This document shows positions 17,953-26,782 of a stretch of DNA of 64,000 nt, in pieces. The stretch spans positions 2,542,001 to 2,606,000 of the forward strand of contig NZ_OZ241747.1 in the NCBI RefSeq assembly GCF_965201005.1, read 5' to 3'. The first letter of the stretch is position 1; each line of letters begins with the position of its first letter. This DNA is from Mucilaginibacter_A sp965201005. GTDB taxonomy: Bacteria; Bacteroidota; Bacteroidia; Sphingobacteriales; Sphingobacteriaceae. The notes under the pieces were generated by a model. The model was not told the DNA's origin and did not search any database. It was given only the letters and a program-made list of their open reading frames with translations. The position numbers and the translations under genes are program-made.

Positions 17953-17997
17953 GATGCTTCTTTTATGCACCAAATTTTAGTGGATAAAAGAAGCATC
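17953..17997. repeat. Inverted type A pair forming an 18-bp hairpin
   Basis: GATGCTTCTTTTATGCAC and GTGGATAAAAGAAGCATC are inverted copies (17 of 18 positions) around a 9-base centre CAAATTTTA. The hairpin ends 14 bases before the dienelactone hydrolase ATG, so it is in or next to that gene's leader. Confidence 0.8.
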
Positions 17998-18011
17998 CAA
18001 ATTGATTATAC

Positions 18012-18785
18012 ATGAAAAAAACAACTTTACTTGCTTTTACACTGTTTGCGGCGGCAACAATCTCCCGCGCGCAATTAAAACCGGTCGCTTATCAGGACGG
18101 AAACCAAAAACTGAACGGGTTCTCCATCAAACCACAAAACCCGACCCAAAACAAAGCCGGGATTTTGGTTTTGCCAGCCTGGATGGGGATTGATGCGCAC
18201 GCCAAAGAAACGGCCGAAAACCTCTCTAAATTAGGGTATTATGCTTTTGTAGCGGATATTTACGGAGAAGGAAATTATCCGAAAAACACCAGCGATGCAG
18301 GTAAAATGGCCGGCATGTACAAAAAAGATTACAAAGCTTATCAGCACCGCATTGATTTGGCAATGCAGCAATTGATCAAAGCCGGGGCAGACCCTTCACG
18401 TTTGGCAGCAGTTGGTTTTTGTTTTGGCGGATCAGGTGTGCTGGAAATGGCGCGTGCCAATTTTCCGGTCCGGGGCGTGGTTTCTTTTCATGGCGGATTG
18501 GGCAAAGATACAAACCGGCCTACAGAAACGATCAGGCCGAAAGTTTTGGTTTGCCACGGTGCCAACGATCCATACGAACCGCAGGCTGAAGTACTGGCTT
18601 TTCAGCAGGAAATGCGCGATGCCAAGGCGGATTGGCAGATGATTTATTACGCCAATGCCGTGCACTCGTTTACCGACCCAAATGCCGGAAACGACAATTC
18701 TAAAGGCGCAGCTTACAATGAAAAAGCGGCAAAACACTCGTGGGAACACATGAAGCTGTTTTTAAACGAGCTTTTTGCAAGGTGA
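18012..18785 (+). CDS. Dienelactone hydrolase family protein, exported
   Basis: Alpha/beta hydrolase of the DLH family, 257 residues. A signal peptide covers about residues 1-20 (LLAFTLFAAATISRA). The nucleophile is the Cys in GFCFGGSG near residue 136; the Asp is near HGANDPYEP (about 184) and the His in AVHSFTDP (about 217). KAGILVLPAWMG near the start forms the oxyanion side. Relatives cleave dienelactones, but the broad family acts on many esters, so the substrate is open. It follows an inverted-repeat hairpin and converges on map; element b between them probably serves as a stop signal for both. Confidence 0.88.
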   Translation: MKKTTLLAFTLFAAATISRAQLKPVAYQDGNQKLNGFSIKPQNPTQNKAGILVLPAWMGIDAHAKETAENLSKLGYYAFVADIYGEGNYPKNTSDAGKMAGMYKKDYKAYQHRIDLAMQQLIKAGADPSRLAAVGFCFGGSGVLEMARANFPVRGVVSFHGGLGKDTNRPTETIRPKVLVCHGANDPYEPQAEVLAFQQEMRDAKADWQMIYYANAVHSFTDPNAGNDNSKGAAYNEKAAKHSWEHMKLFLNELFAR

Positions 18786-18888
18786 TTCTTGCTTTTTGTA
18801 TCAAAAAGAAACTTGTGGTTTATTCCAGAATTTTTCGATAATGTGAGCTGCACAAAGGCCTGTTTAAAATTCGGTCGAATGGATTATG

Positions 18889-18982
18889 GTGCTTCTTTTA
18901 TGCCCTAAATTTTGCTTTTTAAATCGTTTCGAATTTAAAAAAACCTCTTTTACCACCAAATTTTAGGTGGTAAAAGAAGCAT
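18889..18982. repeat. 94-bp inverted-end element (copy b)
   Basis: Type A at 18890 and inverted type A at 18971 bound a 94-base element between convergent genes. Its right part contains its own tight hairpin, CTCTTTTACCACC against GGTGGTAAAAGAAG around AAATTTTA, suited to terminate transcription from either side. Confidence 0.65.
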
Positions 18983-19014
18983 AGAAAATATATCGTACAA
19001 AATTTAAAAAGGTC

Positions 19015-19815
19015 TTAATAATAAGAAGTATTAAGGTTACTGTTTTTTTGCTCGGCCTGCTCAATAATCGAATAATCGGAAAGTACCAGCGCAGAGCCTT
19101 TTTTAACACATACATCGTGTTCAAAATGAACAGAAGGTTTTCCATCTGCCGTTCTCACCGTCCATCCGTCTTTATCGAAAAACACATCTTTTGTGCCGAG
19201 GTTAATCATTGGTTCTATGGCCAGCACAAGGTTTTCTTTAAGTAAAATACCACTTCCTTTTTTACCATAATTAGGTACCTGCGGCTCTTCGTGCATTTTT
19301 TCACCCAAGCCATGTCCAACAAAATCTTTCACCACGCCGTATCCGTGTTTTTGGTTATAATGCTGAATGACATAACCAATATCACCCAGGCGTTTGCCCA
19401 CAACTGCTTCCTGAATCCCTTTAAACAGCGATTCTTTAGTGACTTTAACCAATTGCAAAATTTCCGGTTTTACCTCACCAACAACAAATGTATAGGCATG
19501 ATCGCCATGAAATCGATTTTTGATCACCCCAACATCAACTGATATCAGGTCACCTTCCCGAAGCTCTTCTTTTCCGGGAAAACCATGGACCACCACATCA
19601 TTTACAGAAGTGATAATGTGAAACGGGAACCCGTTATAATTGTAAAAAGATGGTACAGCACCATTGTCGAGAATAAATTCGTTTGCCAGTTTATCGATTG
19701 ACAAGGTAGTTATCCCCGGTTTAAGCATGGCTGCAATTTCCGCCAAAGTCTGACTAACAAGTAAAGCACTGATTTGCATCAATTTAACCTGGTCGTCGGT
19801 TTTATATATAATCAT
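19015..19815 (-). CDS. map: Methionine aminopeptidase type I
   Basis: Removes the initiator Met from nascent proteins. The substrate His lies in NGFPFHIITSVNDVVVHGFPG, the metal ligands in ISVDVGVIKNRFHGDHAYTF (two Asp), FVGHGLGEKMHEEPQVPNYG (His), AIEPMI (Glu) and HFEHDVCV (Glu region). The 266-residue length and lack of an N-terminal zinc domain give the simple type I form. It is monocistronic. The C-terminus has a variable tail of about 15 residues (EQAEQKNSNLNTSYY). Confidence 0.95.
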   Translation of the reverse strand: MIIYKTDDQVKLMQISALLVSQTLAEIAAMLKPGITTLSIDKLANEFILDNGAVPSFYNYNGFPFHIITSVNDVVVHGFPGKEELREGDLISVDVGVIKNRFHGDHAYTFVVGEVKPEILQLVKVTKESLFKGIQEAVVGKRLGDIGYVIQHYNQKHGYGVVKDFVGHGLGEKMHEEPQVPNYGKKGSGILLKENLVLAIEPMINLGTKDVFFDKDGWTVRTADGKPSVHFEHDVCVKKGSALVLSDYSIIEQAEQKNSNLNTSYY

Positions 19816-19984
19816 TCAGTTTATTAGCTACTGGTAAAAAAATTCAATCAACAAATAAAATACAAAAAATGTTAAAAATAAAAAATCTCTCAAAAGTAAT
19901 TTTTGGAGAGACACGTGCTTTACCATTATTTTTCTATAAACTTTTCCGGCAGATGCTTCTTTTAGCTACCAAATTTTGGCGGGT

Positions 19985-21154
19985 TTATTTACGCTTGGAT
20001 TTTTCCCACGCGGCACTTTGCCGACCAAACAAATAGCGGAAAATCCCGGCGATCACGGCATAATTCATCACTCCGAAATAATACGGGATAAACAAAGCCT
20101 TGATTTTAATTTGTCGTTTTTCTAAAATCCAGCCTAGTAAAGCAGCCCCGTAAAACAAGATTTGGGCCGATAAAAACAGTTGATAAACCAGCAAATGCGT
20201 TTGTGCGGCAATATCGATGTTCAGGATCAATGCAGCGATCATCAGGAAAGGTACAACCGTCCAACGTAGCACGCGGTGACTGATATATTGGAACGAAAGC
20301 AGCGGCTGCTTAAACGGAAGCAGCAAACTTTTCAGCCAGATAATGGATTGCAAACCACCTGCCGCAATCCGGATTTTCCGTTTCAGTTCTTCTTTTATAT
20401 TTGCAGAAGACGTTTCGGTAGCATACGCTTCCGGCTCATACACAATGCGATAACCTTTTTTGGCCACCAGCATCGAGATCATAAAATCATCAATAATACT
20501 GTTTGGGTGCACCGATTGGTACAATGCTTTTTTTACGCTGAACAATTCGCCTGCCGCGCCAACAATCGTATTCAGCTCAGAGTCCCACACTTTCAGCTTC
20601 GATTCATACTTCCAGTAAAAACCTTCCCCGGCCGTGGCATCTGCGTTTTCTTCGATATGAACGCGTTTTTCGCCGGCCACTGCGCCTACTTTCGGATCGG
20701 CATAATGCCGGCACAGTTTGACCAGCGCATCCGGGTTTAAGAATGTATTGGCATCTGTAAAAACCATTATTTCTGTTGTTACTGCACTTACGGCGCGTTG
20801 CACTGCGGCAATTTTGCCCAATCGGTTTGGCAAATGCATCAGTTTGATTTGCGGGTACAAACTGATGATTTCAGGTGTTTTATCCGTTGAGCCATCCGTG
20901 ATGAACAAAAAACTGACCTTATCTTTCGGGTAATTCAGGGCCAGTGTGTTTTTGATTTTTTGTTCAATGAAATCTTCTTCATTATAGGCCGCTACAATCA
21001 GCGTGCAGCTTGGCAGATTTAAAATTTCTTCTGCATTGATGCTTCTTTTACCCCTAAAAATTTGGCGTAACTTTACCAAAAAAAACAAGACGATCCCGTA
21101 ACCGATAAACGCGTAGAAGATGATAAATAAGCTGATCCAAAAAAATGCAATCAT
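19985..21154 (-). CDS. Membrane glycosyltransferase family 2
   Basis: Processive-type GT2 enzyme, 389 residues, predicted to build a cell-surface polysaccharide. One N-terminal membrane helix (about 3-25), then the GT-A domain: VAAYNEEDFIEQKI, FITDGSTDKTPEII, the DANTFLNPDAL acceptor motif and DDFMISMLVAKKGYRIVYEP, then three C-terminal membrane helices after a KRKIRIAAGGLQ segment that corresponds to the usual Q-x-x-R-W region. An exact type A motif with full tail (21040-21066) is embedded near residue 35, read FRGKRSIN. The second GT2 gene lies 5 bases upstream, so the pair is an operon. Confidence 0.9.
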   Translation of the reverse strand: MIAFFWISLFIIFYAFIGYGIVLFFLVKLRQIFRGKRSINAEEILNLPSCTLIVAAYNEEDFIEQKIKNTLALNYPKDKVSFLFITDGSTDKTPEIISLYPQIKLMHLPNRLGKIAAVQRAVSAVTTEIMVFTDANTFLNPDALVKLCRHYADPKVGAVAGEKRVHIEENADATAGEGFYWKYESKLKVWDSELNTIVGAAGELFSVKKALYQSVHPNSIIDDFMISMLVAKKGYRIVYEPEAYATETSSANIKEELKRKIRIAAGGLQSIIWLKSLLLPFKQPLLSFQYISHRVLRWTVVPFLMIAALILNIDIAAQTHLLVYQLFLSAQILFYGAALLGWILEKRQIKIKALFIPYYFGVMNYAVIAGIFRYLFGRQSAAWEKSKRK

Positions 21155-21159
21155 CTGAT

Positions 21160-22071
21160 TTATACCGGATAACCTAAGTTATTGCTATTTTTTGGGTTGA
21201 TCATGTTCCACCACACCGACCGGAACATCACCCAAACATAAGATAGTTTATTTTCGCGCAGATAGGCCAGGACATTACGCGGCAACACCAGCAAAGAAAA
21301 GTGCATGTAAAACACTATCCGCTTAAAAAACGGGGCATTGCGACGGATGTACAACAAGCGGTTGCGGTTCATAAAATAGGTTTTGAGCATACTGTTTTTA
21401 CCCACCGAAACTGATTCTTTATGATAAATCACGGCCTGCATGTCCACCCAAATTTCATAACCGGCGCGCTTAAACTGGTCGCACCAGTCCAGTTCCTCAT
21501 AATACAAAAAAAAGTTCTCGGCCATTAAACCGGCTTTTTTCAGGGCACATTTACGGACCATCATGGCCGCACCGTGGGCAAAACCGGTTTTTCCGGTGAG
21601 GTGATCGTACTGGCCGTTGTCTTTTTCAAACTGACCGATGCAGCGGTTGCGCGCACTATAATAATTCATGCTCGTAAAACCGGCATATTGCAGCGTGTCC
21701 GGTGCCTCGAAATATTTTATTTTTGGTGAAATGATGCCGATCTGCGGGTTTTTTTCCAGCCGATCTGCCAGTTCTCTAATCAATCCGGGCGTAATTTCCG
21801 TATCGTTATTGATCAAAAAAAGATAATCGCCGCAAGCCTGGCGGATACCCAGATTATTGCCTCCTGCAAAACCCAAATTTACTTCAGACCTTACAAAATA
21901 AGCCCAGGGAAACTTTGCTTTCCATGCCGGAACCGGATTTTCATAACTGCCGTTGTCCACCACAATCATCTGTATTTCAGCGTAATCGTTTTTATCTATG
22001 ATGGATTTCAGCAACGCTTCGGTAACTTCAGGCTGATTATAATTTACAGTGATAACGGACACAAGGTGCAT
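21160..22071 (-). CDS. Glycosyltransferase family 2 (rhamnosyltransferase-like)
   Basis: Soluble or peripheral GT2 enzyme of about 303 residues. The ATG at 22071 giving MHLVSVITVNYNQ is chosen because a terminator hairpin lies just upstream, inside the longer open frame. ITVNYNQPEVTEALL, FLINNDTEITPGL (the DxD-like NNDTEI) and EELDWCDQFKRAGYEIW are typical of the family that adds sugars such as rhamnose to surface glycans. The C-terminal third contains a hydrophobic helix and NRLLYIRRNAP, common in these enzymes. It is coupled to the membrane GT2 downstream; donor and acceptor are unknown. Confidence 0.88.
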   Translation of the reverse strand: MHLVSVITVNYNQPEVTEALLKSIIDKNDYAEIQMIVVDNGSYENPVPAWKAKFPWAYFVRSEVNLGFAGGNNLGIRQACGDYLFLINNDTEITPGLIRELADRLEKNPQIGIISPKIKYFEAPDTLQYAGFTSMNYYSARNRCIGQFEKDNGQYDHLTGKTGFAHGAAMMVRKCALKKAGLMAENFFLYYEELDWCDQFKRAGYEIWVDMQAVIYHKESVSVGKNSMLKTYFMNRNRLLYIRRNAPFFKRIVFYMHFSLLVLPRNVLAYLRENKLSYVWVMFRSVWWNMINPKNSNNLGYPV

Positions 22072-22113
22072 AAAAAAATAAGGCTTCACCCAAACATTTG
22101 GATAAAGCCTTAT
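22072..22113 (-). terminator. Terminator after the flavin-binding stress protein gene
   Basis: ATAAGGCTT (22078-22086) pairs with AAGCCTTAT (22105-22113), with an inner CCAAA/TTTGG stem. Read on the minus strand it ends in a T run. It separates the 22174-22710 gene from the glycosyltransferase pair. Confidence 0.75.
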
Positions 22114-22173
22114 ACGTAGCACAAAAAAAATCGGTCATGGAAAAATCACCCAACCAATACTGCTTTTATCAGC

Positions 22174-22710
22174 TTAAACTTTTAATTCACCTTCTACAGA
22201 ATCATCCAGCGTTTTGCCGATAACCGCTCCGATGGCCATTTTTACAAAAGCAACGGCATTGCCATGTTTATTGTCCCAATAATAAGCTTCGGTCGGTTTA
22301 ATGCTGATAACGCTAATGCGCGGGTCATCCACACCTTCGGTAAACCAGGTTTTCAGGATCGGTTCCCATAATTCCTTTATTTTTTGCTTATCGGCACTGA
22401 TGCTTGCATTGCCATAAACGTTTAAAAAACCGGATTGATGGCTTTCCTGAAACAGCAAATGAACATGGTCATCCTGCTTGATTTCCTGATCTTTATGACT
22501 GTCGTTGCTGCTTAAAAACCAGAAAACACCTTCGTCGTCCACTTTTTGTACAGACATTGGCCGAACTGCCATTGCCGAACCGGTTTTGATATCCGTACAG
22601 AAAAAACACGATTTTGTGCCTTCTGCAATATCTTTCATTTTTTTTAACGCTTCCTCGCCAGATAGACTTTTTAAATTATCTTCCGGCTGGTTTTGATTAA
22701 TGCTATCCAT
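22174..22710 (-). CDS. Pyridoxamine 5'-phosphate oxidase-family (general stress protein 26-like)
   Basis: Split-barrel flavin-binding-family protein, 178 residues. The domain starts near residue 22 (LKKMKDIAEGTKSCFF), continues through AMAVRPMSVQKVDDEGVFWFLSS and VHLLFQESHQSGFLNVYGNASI, and closes with the TEAYYWDNK motif, all typical of general stress protein 26-like members. Some relatives bind FMN or heme; true pyridoxamine oxidase activity is unlikely. It is probably cytoplasmic and made as a single-gene unit with a terminator. The B motif at 22802 lies between it and the amidase gene. Confidence 0.85.
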   Translation of the reverse strand: MDSINQNQPEDNLKSLSGEEALKKMKDIAEGTKSCFFCTDIKTGSAMAVRPMSVQKVDDEGVFWFLSSNDSHKDQEIKQDDHVHLLFQESHQSGFLNVYGNASISADKQKIKELWEPILKTWFTEGVDDPRISVISIKPTEAYYWDNKHGNAVAFVKMAIGAVIGKTLDDSVEGELKV

Positions 22711-22823
22711 TTTTTTTGTTTGTTTGATGTATCAACAACAGGTTTTGGCCGCTTCGGTTTTGATCTATCAGGATAAAATCAATTGAAAATTATTAGGTTG
22801 ATGCTGTTTTTATCGGCTAAAAA

Positions 22824-23633
22824 TCAGGCTCTTTTTTCGATGTAACGTTTTAACGCCCGGATGATCGACTGCACAATTTCCTGCTGGCCCTTGGCAGAAT
22901 TGAGGTATTTTTCTTCAATCGGGTTGTTGATAAAACCGGTTTCCACCAAAACAGAAGGCATTGCGCTGTGGGCCAGCACCAGCACGCCTTGTTCTTTTAA
23001 ACCGATGATGTGGCGATGATCGGTTTTTTTAAACTCATGCAGCAGCAAATCTCCAAATAAAATACTTTGCTTGCGGTATTTTTGCATGTAAGCGTTCCAG
23101 ATTATCATGTTTGTTGAGGCATCGCTGCCGTAATCCGTATATTTTTGCCTATAGTTTTTTTCTTTATAAATAGAAGCATTTTCACGGATGGCCTCCAATT
23201 GTTCGCCTTTGCGGTGATAACCGTAAACCAAAACCATTGCGCCGTTTTGCCTGGGCAGCGCACTATCTTCGGGCGATGAATTGCAGTGGATGGAAACAAA
23301 CAGGTTGGCGTGGTTTTTATTGGCAATTTCAGAGCGTTGGTTCAGTTCGATAAAATGATCGCCGGTCCTCGTCATAATCACTTTTATATCAGGCAGTTCT
23401 GTTTGCAATTCTTTTTTTAGTTTTTTGCCGATGGAAAGGGCAACGTTTTTTTCCAGCGAAAAATCCCCATGCGCACCTGGGTCTTTCCCGCCGTGCCCGG
23501 GATCGATCACAATGGTTTTAAAACGAAAACCTGCTGTTTTTATCATACTTTTTTTCGGCGGAAAAAATGAATAAAATAAGCTGGCGATCAGTATGAAACC
23601 ATTAAAAATCAATATTTTGGAGATTGAAAACAT
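22824..23633 (-). CDS. N-acetylmuramoyl-L-alanine amidase (Amidase_3)
   Basis: Zinc amidase that cuts the amide bond between muramic acid and the stem peptide of peptidoglycan. An N-terminal hydrophobic segment (about 5-24) exports it. The catalytic domain runs from about residue 38: IDPGHGGKDPG (first zinc His), FSLEKNVALSI (zinc Glu), VSIHCNSS (second zinc His) and SVLVETGFINN (catalytic Glu). There is no added SPOR or LysM domain. A type B motif at 23532 is read MIKTAG just after the signal segment. It acts in the periplasm, probably in cell separation. Confidence 0.94.
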   Translation of the reverse strand: MFSISKILIFNGFILIASLFYSFFPPKKSMIKTAGFRFKTIVIDPGHGGKDPGAHGDFSLEKNVALSIGKKLKKELQTELPDIKVIMTRTGDHFIELNQRSEIANKNHANLFVSIHCNSSPEDSALPRQNGAMVLVYGYHRKGEQLEAIRENASIYKEKNYRQKYTDYGSDASTNMIIWNAYMQKYRKQSILFGDLLLHEFKKTDHRHIIGLKEQGVLVLAHSAMPSVLVETGFINNPIEEKYLNSAKGQQEIVQSIIRALKRYIEKRA

Positions 23634-23729
23634 TTTAGATCAGCTATATTAAAGGCAGCAAAGTTAAAACTGTAATCCTTAAAAATTATTTTTGCCGTTG
23701 TTAAATCTGTTTTGGGCCAATTACTGTTG

Positions 23730-23798
23730 ATGCTTCTTTTACCGGTATAAATTCGGCATCTCAGTCCTGGCCCAACTTTATACCGATAAAAGAAGCAT
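23730..23798. repeat. Inverted type A pair, 69 bp, in the DUF4385 leader
   Basis: ATGCTTCTTTTACCGGTATAA and its inverted partner ending at 23798 match over about 23 bases each, around a 23-base centre. The right arm ends 10 bases before the DUF4385 ATG. It is a strong hairpin with no T run toward the gene. Confidence 0.75.
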
Positions 23799-23808
23799 TG
23801 ATATTTTA

Positions 23809-24291
23809 ATGAGCACCAAACCCTCCTACCTCAATTTTAACAAAGTGGCTTACGCCTGGCTGCCTGATGTGGATTATCGCCTGCACCCCGAGCAATACCG
23901 CGTGGGCAAGGGCGAGCAGGGCGTATTGATTTGCGAACCCTATAAAAGCGAGATCGGGCAGTTTTGGCGTTTTAAAACCCCTGAAATTGCAGCGGAAAGC
24001 AGCACCAAAATATATGCGCTTTTTTTGGATTATCTGCAAAAAGAAGAATTTGCAGGTGCCGATATGGCCCGAAAATATTTGCAGATGGGTTTTACACGGG
24101 CGCGCCGATATGCCAATTATAAAGGAGGCAAAAAATATGATCCGCAGCAGGATTACCAGCAATTAGAACGCGGTACCGGCGACCCGGAAAAAGCCCGGGC
24201 GGCTGCCATTTTCTATGAAAAATGGCAGCAAGCAGAAAATCTGCTTCTATATAAAACCCAAAAAATAAACTGGAAAAAAGCAAAAGGCTAA
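23809..24291 (+). CDS. DUF4385 domain-containing protein
   Basis: A 160-residue cytoplasmic protein. YAWLPDVDYRLHPEQYRVGKGEQGVL, PYKSEIGQFWRFKTPE and ADMARKYLQMGFTRARRYANYKGG (each partial here) follow the DUF4385 pattern throughout its length. No catalytic motif is obvious; the Arg-rich helix near 95-105 suggests nucleic acid or phosphate contact, which is only inference. It starts right behind a 69-bp inverted repeat and converges on msrA. Confidence 0.8.
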   Translation: MSTKPSYLNFNKVAYAWLPDVDYRLHPEQYRVGKGEQGVLICEPYKSEIGQFWRFKTPEIAAESSTKIYALFLDYLQKEEFAGADMARKYLQMGFTRARRYANYKGGKKYDPQQDYQQLERGTGDPEKARAAAIFYEKWQQAENLLLYKTQKINWKKAKG

Positions 24292-24378
24292 AACAAAACC
24301 ACCGGTACAGAAATAAAAAGTGCCACTGTTACAAAAGCAACAGTAGCATCTTACGTAAACTAATTTCAAAAAATTAAA

Positions 24379-24873
24379 TTATTGTACCAAACTCCACTCC
24401 GGCCGCTCATAATGGCAGGTATAACCATGCGGGTGTTTTTGCAGATAGTCCTGGTGCTCGGCTTCGGCATTCCAAAAATCACCTGCCGACACTATTTCTG
24501 TTACAATTTTTCCAGGCCATTTACCGGAAGCTTCCATTTCTGCTATCAAAGCTTTGGCCGTATCGCTCTGTGCTTCGTTCATAAAAAATATAGCTGAACG
24601 GTAAGACATGCCAACATCGTTCCCTTGTCTGTTCCGGGTGGTTGGGTTATGTATCTGGAAAAAATATTCGAGCAACTTACGGTAAGATAGTTTTGCCGGG
24701 TCAAAAACGATTTCAATACCTTCTGCATGTGTGCCGTGGTTGCGGTACGTGGCGTTTGGAACATCACCGCCTGTATATCCTACAATTGTAGAAATTACGC
24801 CGGGCTGATGCCTGAACAATTCTTCTACTCCCCAAAAACATCCTCCTGCTAAAATGGCTTTTTCAGTATCCAT
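24379..24873 (-). CDS. msrA: Peptide-methionine (S)-S-oxide reductase
   Basis: Repairs oxidised methionine (S-sulfoxide) in proteins. The catalytic Cys12 lies in AGGCFWGVEELF; GYTGGDVPNATY near 34, HAEGIEIVFDP near 48 and GMSYRSAIFF near 87 complete the family pattern, and AEHQDYLQKHPHGYTCHY near 136-153 holds the C-terminal resolving-type Cys. The 164-residue length indicates a stand-alone MsrA without a fused MsrB. No signal peptide, so it acts in the cytoplasm. Confidence 0.96.
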   Translation of the reverse strand: MDTEKAILAGGCFWGVEELFRHQPGVISTIVGYTGGDVPNATYRNHGTHAEGIEIVFDPAKLSYRKLLEYFFQIHNPTTRNRQGNDVGMSYRSAIFFMNEAQSDTAKALIAEMEASGKWPGKIVTEIVSAGDFWNAEAEHQDYLQKHPHGYTCHYERPEWSLVQ

Positions 24874-25072
24874 ATAATTTTTGTTTGATTTTAAATTTGA
24901 TATGTGTTACAACAGGCAGTCAAGTCTAAATGTTTACGGTTATTGAAAGAGGATAAATCTCCTAATTTAGTTTTAAAGCGATATTTTTTTTACCAAAAAA
25001 TCATTGATAAAAAGTGCACCAACAGTTTTTACCAGATATAAAATTTATGCTGTAAAAAGTGTTAAAACAAAC

Positions 25073-25105
25073 AAGCCTGTAATCTTTTCAGTTACAGGCT
25101 TTTGT
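25073..25105 (-). terminator. Terminator behind tRNA-Lys
   Basis: AAGCCTGTAA and TTACAGGCTT form a 10-bp stem (9-base loop) about 20 bases past the 3' end of the minus-strand tRNA. Confidence 0.75.
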
Positions 25106-25125
25106 GGAGTTGTTGTTTTGCTCAG

Positions 25126-25198
25126 TGATCCCGCTGGGATTCGAACCCAGGACCCCAACATTAAAAGTGTTATGCTCTACCAGCTGAGCTACGGAATC
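25126..25198 (-). tRNA. tRNA-Lys (anticodon TTT)
   Basis: A 73-base cloverleaf on the minus strand. The acceptor stem pairs GATTCCG with CGGGATC (one G-T wobble), followed by discriminator A. The D arm has AGCTCAGCTGGTAGAGC, the anticodon stem TAACA/TGTTG encloses loop CTTTTAA, giving TTT, and the T arm has GGTTCGAATCC. CCA is not encoded. Confidence 0.95.
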
Positions 25199-25304
25199 AT
25201 TTAACGTTTCCGTTAAAGTGGTGCAAATATAGAAGTTTTGCTAATTGCCAGCAAGGAATAAATTGAATTATTTTTCAGATCAAACTAACTGCTTTACAAT
25301 CAGC

Positions 25305-26336
25305 TTAATGATTTATTAACCTGGCAATTTTACCTTTATCACCTGCCAGCAAAATCAAATTTCCATGTTTTGCTTTCTGGCAAACATTAAAACTGACTTG
25401 ATCAATTTGTTTCCAGGTTTTACCGCCATCAACACTAATGTTACTACCTGAGGTTCCGGTGGACAAAAAAGTTTGATGATCCAGATAGATTACACAAGAT
25501 TGAAAACCCGAAGGGATATTTCCGGCTGGTTGATAATGGTTCAACTTACGTTTTATATCGTAATATTTACTGTCGTAATTGCAAGTTGTAGAATCTACTT
25601 TTTTGTTTTGCTGATAATCGCCCCCAACAACAACTACGTTATGCTCTCCAAAAGCGATAGAAAATGCACCCTGACTGGCCTGACCATAAGCAACAGGTAC
25701 ATTTTCTGTTAGCCAGTTTTTGGATTTAACACTAAGCAAAACCCTGGCAGCACTACCACCGGTAACTATTACAAGGTTACCACGCTTTTTAATTACCTGC
25801 AAACAAGTTCCGCTGGCGGCAAAAGCAGCCTCATTTGGCAAGGCATCCGGCAAGTTTGGCATTACTTTCCAACTGCTTCCAAAATCATGGGTTTCCAACA
25901 GCAAAAATTTTTGATTGATCGGATCACCTAAAACATAGCCATTTTTGGCATCTGCAAAATCCATTGCATCCAAAAAATACGCTTTGTCATCATTTCGATA
26001 AACTACTTTCCAGTTTGCGCCCGCATCAATGGTTTTCAAAATCAAAGCTGGCGTACCCGAACTCATGATGATAGCTTCTTTGGCAGAAAATGCTTCCACA
26101 TCCCTGAAATCGCTCTTTTCAAAACCTTTTACCTGTTGCCACGTCCAGGTTTTACCGCCGTTTGTGCTGATGGCAACGTGACCTTTGCTGCCGCTCAGCC
26201 AGGCCACCTGATCGTTTACTATGGATAAACCACGGACGCTGCTTGCTGTATCTTGTTGTAATAATTGTATGGTTTGAGCCTGACAATCAGCACAAAACCA
26301 ATAGAACAACAAAACTACAAAACAGTATTTTTTCAT
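25305..26336 (-). CDS. Ycf48/BNR-type beta-propeller protein, exported
   Basis: About 343 residues from the ATG giving MKKYCFVVLLFYWF; an earlier in-frame ATG would place 22 odd residues before the signal peptide. After cleavage near CQAQ, repeated blades show the BNR-like pattern of Ycf48-related proteins: ISTNGGKTWTWQ, KTIDAGANWKVVY, ETHDFGSSWKVM and ISVDGGKTWKQI. The fold is a seven-bladed propeller; bacterial members bind unknown partners, and the photosystem role of Ycf48 does not apply here. It is usually labelled as an oxidoreductase without good support. Periplasmic or surface location is likely. Confidence 0.85.
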   Translation of the reverse strand: MKKYCFVVLLFYWFCADCQAQTIQLLQQDTASSVRGLSIVNDQVAWLSGSKGHVAISTNGGKTWTWQQVKGFEKSDFRDVEAFSAKEAIIMSSGTPALILKTIDAGANWKVVYRNDDKAYFLDAMDFADAKNGYVLGDPINQKFLLLETHDFGSSWKVMPNLPDALPNEAAFAASGTCLQVIKKRGNLVIVTGGSAARVLLSVKSKNWLTENVPVAYGQASQGAFSIAFGEHNVVVVGGDYQQNKKVDSTTCNYDSKYYDIKRKLNHYQPAGNIPSGFQSCVIYLDHQTFLSTGTSGSNISVDGGKTWKQIDQVSFNVCQKAKHGNLILLAGDKGKIARLINH

Positions 26337-26505
26337 GCCGATGAAAGTAAACATTCGTTTTTTTAAGCTGAGGGTTGTATTGATTATAATTTTGCCGGGC
26401 AAAATACAGATTTTATTAAACGCATATCTGCGAAAGGTTTATATTTGCAGTCCGCCTGCTTTAAAGGATACTGTTTTTACAGCCTATTTTTTTGAGTTGA
26501 AAAAT

Positions 26506-26592
26506 GCCCATGTGGCGAAATTGGTAAACGTTGCGGTCTCAGAAGCCGTTGAGAATTGTCTCTTGAGAGTTCGAGTCTCTCCGTGGGCACCA
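26506..26592 (+). tRNA. tRNA-Leu (anticodon CAG), CCA encoded
   Basis: Class II tRNA with a long variable arm. Acceptor GCCCATG pairs with CGTGGGC (one T-G wobble), discriminator A at 26589, then encoded CCA. The anticodon stem encloses loop CTCAGAA, giving CAG. The variable arm is TGAGAATTGTCTCT-like and the T arm has AGTTCGAGTCT. A terminator follows. Confidence 0.95.
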
Positions 26593-26597
26593 ATAAA

Positions 26598-26636
26598 AAC
26601 CTGTAAATTAAGCATTTACAGGTTTTTTATTTTACA
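26598..26636 (+). terminator. Terminator behind tRNA-Leu
   Basis: AACCTGTAAA and TTTACAGGTT form a stem with loop TTAAGCA, followed by TTTTATTTT. Confidence 0.85.
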
Positions 26637-26768
26637 GCAGATGCTTCTTTTATCTGCTTTTTTTAAATAAAGAATTTATCATTTGTCCTTTAGTTTTTGC
26701 AAGCATTCACAACCGAATTTCCTACAAAACTTTAACCTTTTCTTAACAATTACGTTCAACAACAAACT

Positions 26769-26776
26769 TAAATTTG
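26769..26776 (+). promoter_or_regulatory. TAnnTTTG -7 box before the 37-codon micro-ORF
   Basis: TAAATTTG matches the Bacteroidota -7 consensus exactly and ends 6 bases before the ATG at 26783, so a transcript would have almost no leader. No clear TTTG box at the usual upstream distance was found. Confidence 0.35.
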
Positions 26777-26782
26777 TGATAG

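Noticed and set aside
24319..24358. Terminator between DUF4385 and msrA
   Set aside because: Only a 6-bp ACTGTT/AACAGT stem without a T run; too weak to call.
26335..26670. 111-codon plus-strand frame across the tRNA-Leu region
   Set aside because: It reads straight through the tRNA gene and its terminator, so it cannot be a real gene.
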